Assembly (NCBI GenBank): GCA_944388125.1
Contig: CALXHO010000006.1
Location: 1 to 64,000, forward strand
Direction of reading: 5' to 3'
From: an uncultured Gemmiger sp.
Lineage (GTDB): Bacteria; Bacillota; Clostridia; Oscillospirales; Ruminococcaceae
DNA length: 64,000 bases
The translations under genes and the position numbers were made by a program. This document shows positions 61,112-64,000 of this stretch, piece by piece. The notes beneath the pieces were generated by a model. The model did no database searches and was not told the origin of the DNA. It was given only the letters and a program-made list of their open reading frames with translations. Numbering within the stretch: the first letter of the stretch is position 1; every line of letters starts with the position of its first letter.

Positions 61112-61375
61112 ATGTATTATGTGGATCGATTTGGACGGGAATTTGAAACAAAGGAAGAACTGACAGCTTTCTATGAGCAGGCAGATCAAATTGGCAGCTG
61201 GGAGAAAGCGCACCGTGTTCCAGAGCGTCAACGCCTTACCTGGTTTTATCCTGACTTCGGAGTATATGTGCCGAATTACTGGGTACAGCCTAAAGAAATT
61301 GCCCAAAAATACAGTGAAATTACCAGACAGATTACAGAAAAAAACAAAGCATTTACTCTGGACAGGGAGAGATAA
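61112..61375 (+). CDS. Conserved small ICE protein, 87 aa
   Basis: MYYVDRFGREFETKEELTAFYEQADQIGSWEKAHRVPERQRLTWFYPDFGVYVPNYW; aromatic-rich, no recognised domain. GGAAAGGGA precedes the ATG. AT-richer than its neighbours. Confidence 0.68.
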   Translation: MYYVDRFGREFETKEELTAFYEQADQIGSWEKAHRVPERQRLTWFYPDFGVYVPNYWVQPKEIAQKYSEITRQITEKNKAFTLDRER

Positions 61376-61381
61376 TCGACT

Positions 61382-61418
61382 ATAGCCGGCTGACCATAAT
61401 CAGCCGGCTATTTACATA
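61382..61418 (+). repeat. ICE hairpin 4: ATAGCCGGCTGA stem followed by TTTACATAG
   Basis: ATAGCCGGCTGA pairs perfectly with TCAGCCGGCTAT around CCATAA (61382-61411), then TTTACATAG. Confidence 0.7.
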
Positions 61419-61470
61419 GCTGGCTGCCTAAAGCAGTCAATTCAAGCTATGAGAAAGGAGGACAAACGGT

Positions 61471-62433
61471 ATGCCTTATATTCCACCGGAGGTAGTCGCA
61501 CAGGCCAGGGAGATGGATTTGTTGACCTACCTTAAGAACTACGAACCGGGCGAGCTGGTGCATTTTGGCGGTAACACCTACTGTACCCGCGAGCATGATT
61601 CCCTGAAAATCTCCAATGGCAAGTGGTGCTGGTTCTCCCGTGGCATTGGCGGCAGGACGGCGCTGGACTATCTCATTAAAGTCAAGGAGCTGCCTTTTAC
61701 CGAGGCCGTGGAGCGCATCGTCGGCTATTCGGCGGTCCAGCCGCCTGTCTTTGAACCGAAACCCCAAAAGGCGTCGGAGAAAATCCTTTTACTGCCGCAG
61801 GCCAACCGGTGCACCACCCACGCGGTGAGCTATCTTTCCGGGCGCGGGATCGACAGCGAACTGATCGACTTCTGCCTTGCTACCGGGCGGCTGTATGAGA
61901 GCGGCGGCAAATACCACAACGTAGTCTTTGTGGGTCAGGATCAGCACGGCAAAGCCCGGTATGCCAATCTCCGGGGCATTGGCTCCGATTTTAAGGGTGA
62001 GTGTAACGGCAGCGACAAACGGTTTTCGTTCAATATCCCCGCTGAATACAGCAATACCCTTTACCTGTTTGAGAGCGCCATCGACCTGCTTTCCTATGCA
62101 ACCTTGCAAAAAATGCACGGTCTGGACTGGAAAAAAGATCATCTGCTATCCCTGGCCGGCGTGTATCAGCCGAAAAAAGAAATTGAAAAAAGTGCGGTGC
62201 CGCTGGCGCTGACGCAGTATCTGGCCGACCACCCGGAAATCCAGTGTATCCTGCTGCGCCTGGACAATGACTATGCGGGCCGTATGGCGGCAAAGGCTTT
62301 GATGACGATTCTGCCGGAGAAGTATACGGTGGACGCCCGGTTCCCGCCCCAGGGCAAGGACTACAATGATTATCTCTGCAAGTGCCTGAGGCTGCCCGTC
62401 ACAAAACCCAAAGAGCGAAAACAAGAACGATGA
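61471..62433 (+). CDS. DUF3991 and Toprim domain protein (primase-like)
   Basis: 320 aa. The N-terminal part (LLTYLKNYEPGELVHFGGNTYCTREHDSLKIS, WCWFSRGIGGRTALDYLI) resembles a degenerate primase zinc-binding domain; DUF3991 follows (GRGIDSELIDFCLATGRLYES, NVVFVG); the Toprim-like part has LYLFESAIDLLSY (the Glu block) and ILLRLDNDYAGRMAA (DxD block). Likely acts in element DNA processing or replication. AAAGGAGG upstream. Confidence 0.85.
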   Translation: MPYIPPEVVAQAREMDLLTYLKNYEPGELVHFGGNTYCTREHDSLKISNGKWCWFSRGIGGRTALDYLIKVKELPFTEAVERIVGYSAVQPPVFEPKPQKASEKILLLPQANRCTTHAVSYLSGRGIDSELIDFCLATGRLYESGGKYHNVVFVGQDQHGKARYANLRGIGSDFKGECNGSDKRFSFNIPAEYSNTLYLFESAIDLLSYATLQKMHGLDWKKDHLLSLAGVYQPKKEIEKSAVPLALTQYLADHPEIQCILLRLDNDYAGRMAAKALMTILPEKYTVDARFPPQGKDYNDYLCKCLRLPVTKPKERKQER

Positions 62434-62449
62434 TATGGAGGATAACAAC

Positions 62450-62770
62450 ATGAAAGAATTTGTAGTTACTTTGACCGCTGTTTCTAAAAAGAACTTTCAT
62501 ATGAAAGCAGACTCTCAGGAGGACGCCTTCCTGCTGGCGGAGGCTATTCTGGAGAACACTGACCTGCTGGACTTTACCGATGAGGATGTGAACAGCATGG
62601 ATATGACCTGCGAGGAACAGTGCGGCGGCGTCTGCGAGATCTGCGGCAATGCTTGTGAGAACTGCGGTGACTGCACGGATTTGGAGCCGGAGTGCCCCTA
62701 CCCGGACAGGGAGTGTAAACACCGCTGCCCGGTGTGCGGCGGCTGTATGGCAGACGACGAGGACGAATGA
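62450..62770 (+). CDS. Cys-rich ICE protein with 12 clustered cysteines
   Basis: 106 aa. The N-terminal ~50 residues (MKEFVVTLTAVSKKNFHMKADSQEDAFLLAEAIL) look like a DpnD/PcfM-type fold; the C-terminal half has twelve Cys in about 45 residues, including CEICGNACENCGDC and CPVCGGC, suggesting zinc binding. ATG at 62450 with GGAGGA 7 nt upstream. Placed just before the candidate oriT and mob genes. Confidence 0.75.
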   Translation: MKEFVVTLTAVSKKNFHMKADSQEDAFLLAEAILENTDLLDFTDEDVNSMDMTCEEQCGGVCEICGNACENCGDCTDLEPECPYPDRECKHRCPVCGGCMADDEDE

Positions 62771-62844
62771 TTTTGTTTTCGGCTGGTAAAAAGAGATGTT
62801 CGGACTTCTGGGACGAACTGACCTGTGATATACCAGCAAGCATC

Positions 62845-62888
62845 GCCGTTTGTCCCCAAACGGCAGACTTGTCAGGGGAAAACCCCTG
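62845..62888 (+). other. Candidate origin of transfer (oriT)
   Basis: Two adjacent inverted repeats lie in the 149-bp gap before the mob genes: GCCGTTT-GTCCCC-AAACGGC (62845-62864) and CAGGGG-AAAA-CCCCTG (62873-62888), followed by AAACCCCTAAAAG. Paired hairpins next to mobC and a MOBP relaxase are the usual setting of oriT. The nick site is not determined. Confidence 0.6.
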
Positions 62889-62919
62889 AAACCCCTAAAA
62901 GAAAGGATGGACTTTATCT

Positions 62920-63033
62920 ATGCTCGAAGCATTATTTTTTGCAATTGGATTTCTCATCGGCGGCCTGTTTGGTGTGGTGATGATGTGCCTGCTTCAGATC
63001 AACCGTATCGGGAGGGAGCATGAGGATGAGTAA
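62920..63033 (+). CDS. DUF3789-like membrane peptide, 37 aa
   Basis: MLEALFFAIGFLIGGLFGVV followed by MMCLLQINRIGREHEDE: one TM helix with a short charged tail, as in DUF3789 proteins of clostridial ICEs. GAAAGGA precedes the ATG. The stop overlaps the mobC start by 14 nt. Confidence 0.78.
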   Translation: MLEALFFAIGFLIGGLFGVVMMCLLQINRIGREHEDE

Positions 63034-63358
63034 GCGGAATATTGAAATCAAGGTGCGTCTGAACCGTAAGGAGGCAGAGGCGCTGAATAAAAGGGTCAAG
63101 AAAAGCCGCCTCTCCCGCGAGGCGTATATCCGCCATCTGATCGAGGGCAGCGTTCCCCGTGACGCGCCGCCCCCAGACTATTTTTCCATGATGCGGGAGC
63201 TGTACCGGATCGGCAATAACCTCAATCAGATCGCCCAAAAAGCCCATGTGCTGAACGTCATGGACGTACAGCGGTATGACGCTGCCATTCATGAACTGGA
63301 GGCAGCTATTCGCAAGATTACGGAGGCTGTGGTGCTGCCGCAGCCAATGGAGAAGTGA
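63020..63358 (+). CDS. mobC: Relaxosome accessory protein MobC
   Basis: 112 aa (110 if the ATG at 63026 is used). Ribbon-helix-helix N-terminus (NIEIKVRLNRKEAEALNKRVKKSRLSREAYIRHLI) then the MobC signature YRIGNNLNQIAQKAH. Helps open oriT DNA for the relaxase. Start overlaps the DUF3789 gene; GGGAGG upstream. Confidence 0.92.
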   Translation: MRMSKRNIEIKVRLNRKEAEALNKRVKKSRLSREAYIRHLIEGSVPRDAPPPDYFSMMRELYRIGNNLNQIAQKAHVLNVMDVQRYDAAIHELEAAIRKITEAVVLPQPMEK

Positions 63359-63362
63359 CGCC

Positions 63363-64000
63363 GTGGCCACCACATCCATCTGGCGGGTCAAGGGCTGGCT
63401 CGGCAAGGTGGTCATTTATGTGGAGAACCCGGATAAGACAGAAAATCCCGCCTTTTATGAAAGACAGGATATGACAGAACCGCAGGCCCAGGGCCTTCTT
63501 GATGTAATCGACTACGCTGTGAACCGTGAGAAAACCGGGAATGTAAATGCAGATAACGAGGGCGAGGTCATCCTGCAGCAATTCGTGTCCGGCGTCAACT
63601 GCCATCCCGGTACAGCCCGCGAGGAAATGCTGGCCGTCAAGCGCCGGTTTGGAAAGGAGGACGGCACCGTGGCCTACCACGGCTATCAATCCTTTGCCCC
63701 CGGCGAGGTCATCCCGGAAATAGCCCATGAGATCGGCGTGAAGCTGGCCAGCCAGCTTTGGGGCGATAAGTACCAGGTGATCGTTGCGACTCATCTGGAC
63801 AAGGCGAACCATCTGCATAATCATTTTGTGGTCAATACCGTATCTTTCCTTGACGGTATCAAGTACCATCGCACCGCTAAGGACTACCACGATATGCAGA
63901 CCGCATCAGACGCTTTATGCCGGGAATATGGCCTGTCCGTTATTGAAAACCCAAAGCGCGGCAAGTCAAAGCAATACGGCGAGTGGCGGGCGGAACAGGA
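63363..64000 (+). CDS. MOBP-type relaxase (VirD2/MobA-like), truncated by window edge
   Basis: 212 codons visible from a GTG at 63363, with GGAGAAG 7 nt upstream and 4 nt after mobC. Shows the MOBP pattern: VIDYAVNREKT (likely catalytic-Tyr block), LQQFVSGVNCHPGTAREEM, YHGYQSFAPGEV, and the three-His motif ATHLDKANHLHNHFVVN. Nicks oriT and pilots the single strand to the recipient. The rest lies outside the window. Confidence 0.95.
   Translation, partial: MATTSIWRVKGWLGKVVIYVENPDKTENPAFYERQDMTEPQAQGLLDVIDYAVNREKTGNVNADNEGEVILQQFVSGVNCHPGTAREEMLAVKRRFGKEDGTVAYHGYQSFAPGEVIPEIAHEIGVKLASQLWGDKYQVIVATHLDKANHLHNHFVVNTVSFLDGIKYHRTAKDYHDMQTASDALCREYGLSVIENPKRGKSKQYGEWRAEQ

Larger units (their letters stand above)
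38608..64000. mobile_element. Integrative conjugative element, left part (continues past the window)
   Basis: GC drops right after lysS and genes typical of clostridial ICEs of the Tn1549/CTn type appear: parA, parB, CnaB surface protein, giant methylase/helicase, tnpV, DpnD/PcfM, DUF3848, DUF3991/Toprim, DUF3789, mobC and relaxase. The left boundary is set at the lysS stop only for want of a confirmed attachment site; it lies somewhere in 38608-38870, or after the nuclease gene if that is chromosomal. Integrase and type IV secretion genes are not in the window. Confidence 0.85.

Noticed and set aside
1..64000. tRNA, rRNA or CRISPR array
   Set aside because: No cloverleaf-like sequence, rRNA signature or regularly spaced repeat-spacer pattern was found on reading either strand.

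Overview
The window reads as the chromosome of a GC-rich gut Firmicute, most likely an Oscillospiraceae/Ruminococcaceae-type bacterium (Gemmiger, Subdoligranulum or Faecalibacterium-like), interrupted by an integrative conjugative element (ICE). This is inferred from Gram-positive ribosome binding sites, sigma-A promoters, BceRSAB and HflX/GreA/LysS-type genes, high GC in the first 38.6 kb, and the clostridial conjugative-element genes after it. I see no rRNA, tRNA or CRISPR array.

Chromosomal part (1-38.6 kb). It starts with a truncated Xaa-Pro aminopeptidase. Next is a BceRS-BceAB type peptide-sensing module (1.2-5.8 kb) with a palindromic candidate BceR operator. Two P-loop metal-homeostasis proteins follow (6.1-8.3 kb): a COG0523 metallochaperone with a huge His/Asp tract, and a degenerate relative fused to a DUF1980-like domain. 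Then come an ABC exporter, a TetM-like ribosomal GTPase fused to a Rae1/YacP endonuclease domain (10.4-13.0 kb), a sodium:alanine symporter, a small zinc-ribbon membrane protein and a MarR-controlled heterodimeric ABC exporter. At 19.35-20.1 kb a promoter overlapped by a TTAGC-N4-GCTAA palindrome appears to drive a ~107-nt structured RNA ahead of a DUF3793 gene.

The segment 20.2-27.6 kb holds a compact, apparently undescribed cell-surface signalling cluster: response regulator, lipoprotein, lipoprotein, histidine kinase, single-pass membrane protein, lipoprotein. The three lipoproteins share a C-x4-C-x-H-x4-C signature. A cell-wall amidase follows. On the minus strand, 28.9-36.3 kb is an envelope polysaccharide operon (MBOAT acyltransferase, SGNH-like protein, surface-carbohydrate transferase, flippase) continuing into a GNAT acetyltransferase and hflX. 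greA-lysS, with a consensus promoter, closes the chromosomal part.

Mobile element (about 38.6 kb to beyond the right edge). GC falls and gene style changes. From left to right: candidate recombinase arm repeats; a protein with five zinc-ribbon repeats plus a Vsr/DUF559-like nuclease; parA and parB; a 1377-residue thioester/CnaB adhesin; a chain of small overlapping genes; a 3082-residue methylase/helicase with tnpV nested in another frame; AT-rich cargo (ATPase_2/DUF234); metallophosphoesterase; DUF3848; Toprim protein; a Cys-rich protein; a candidate oriT; DUF3789; mobC; and a MOBP relaxase cut by the window edge. No type IV secretion genes and no integrase are in the window. Several transcription-unit gaps carry related hairpins followed by TTTACATA-like sequence.
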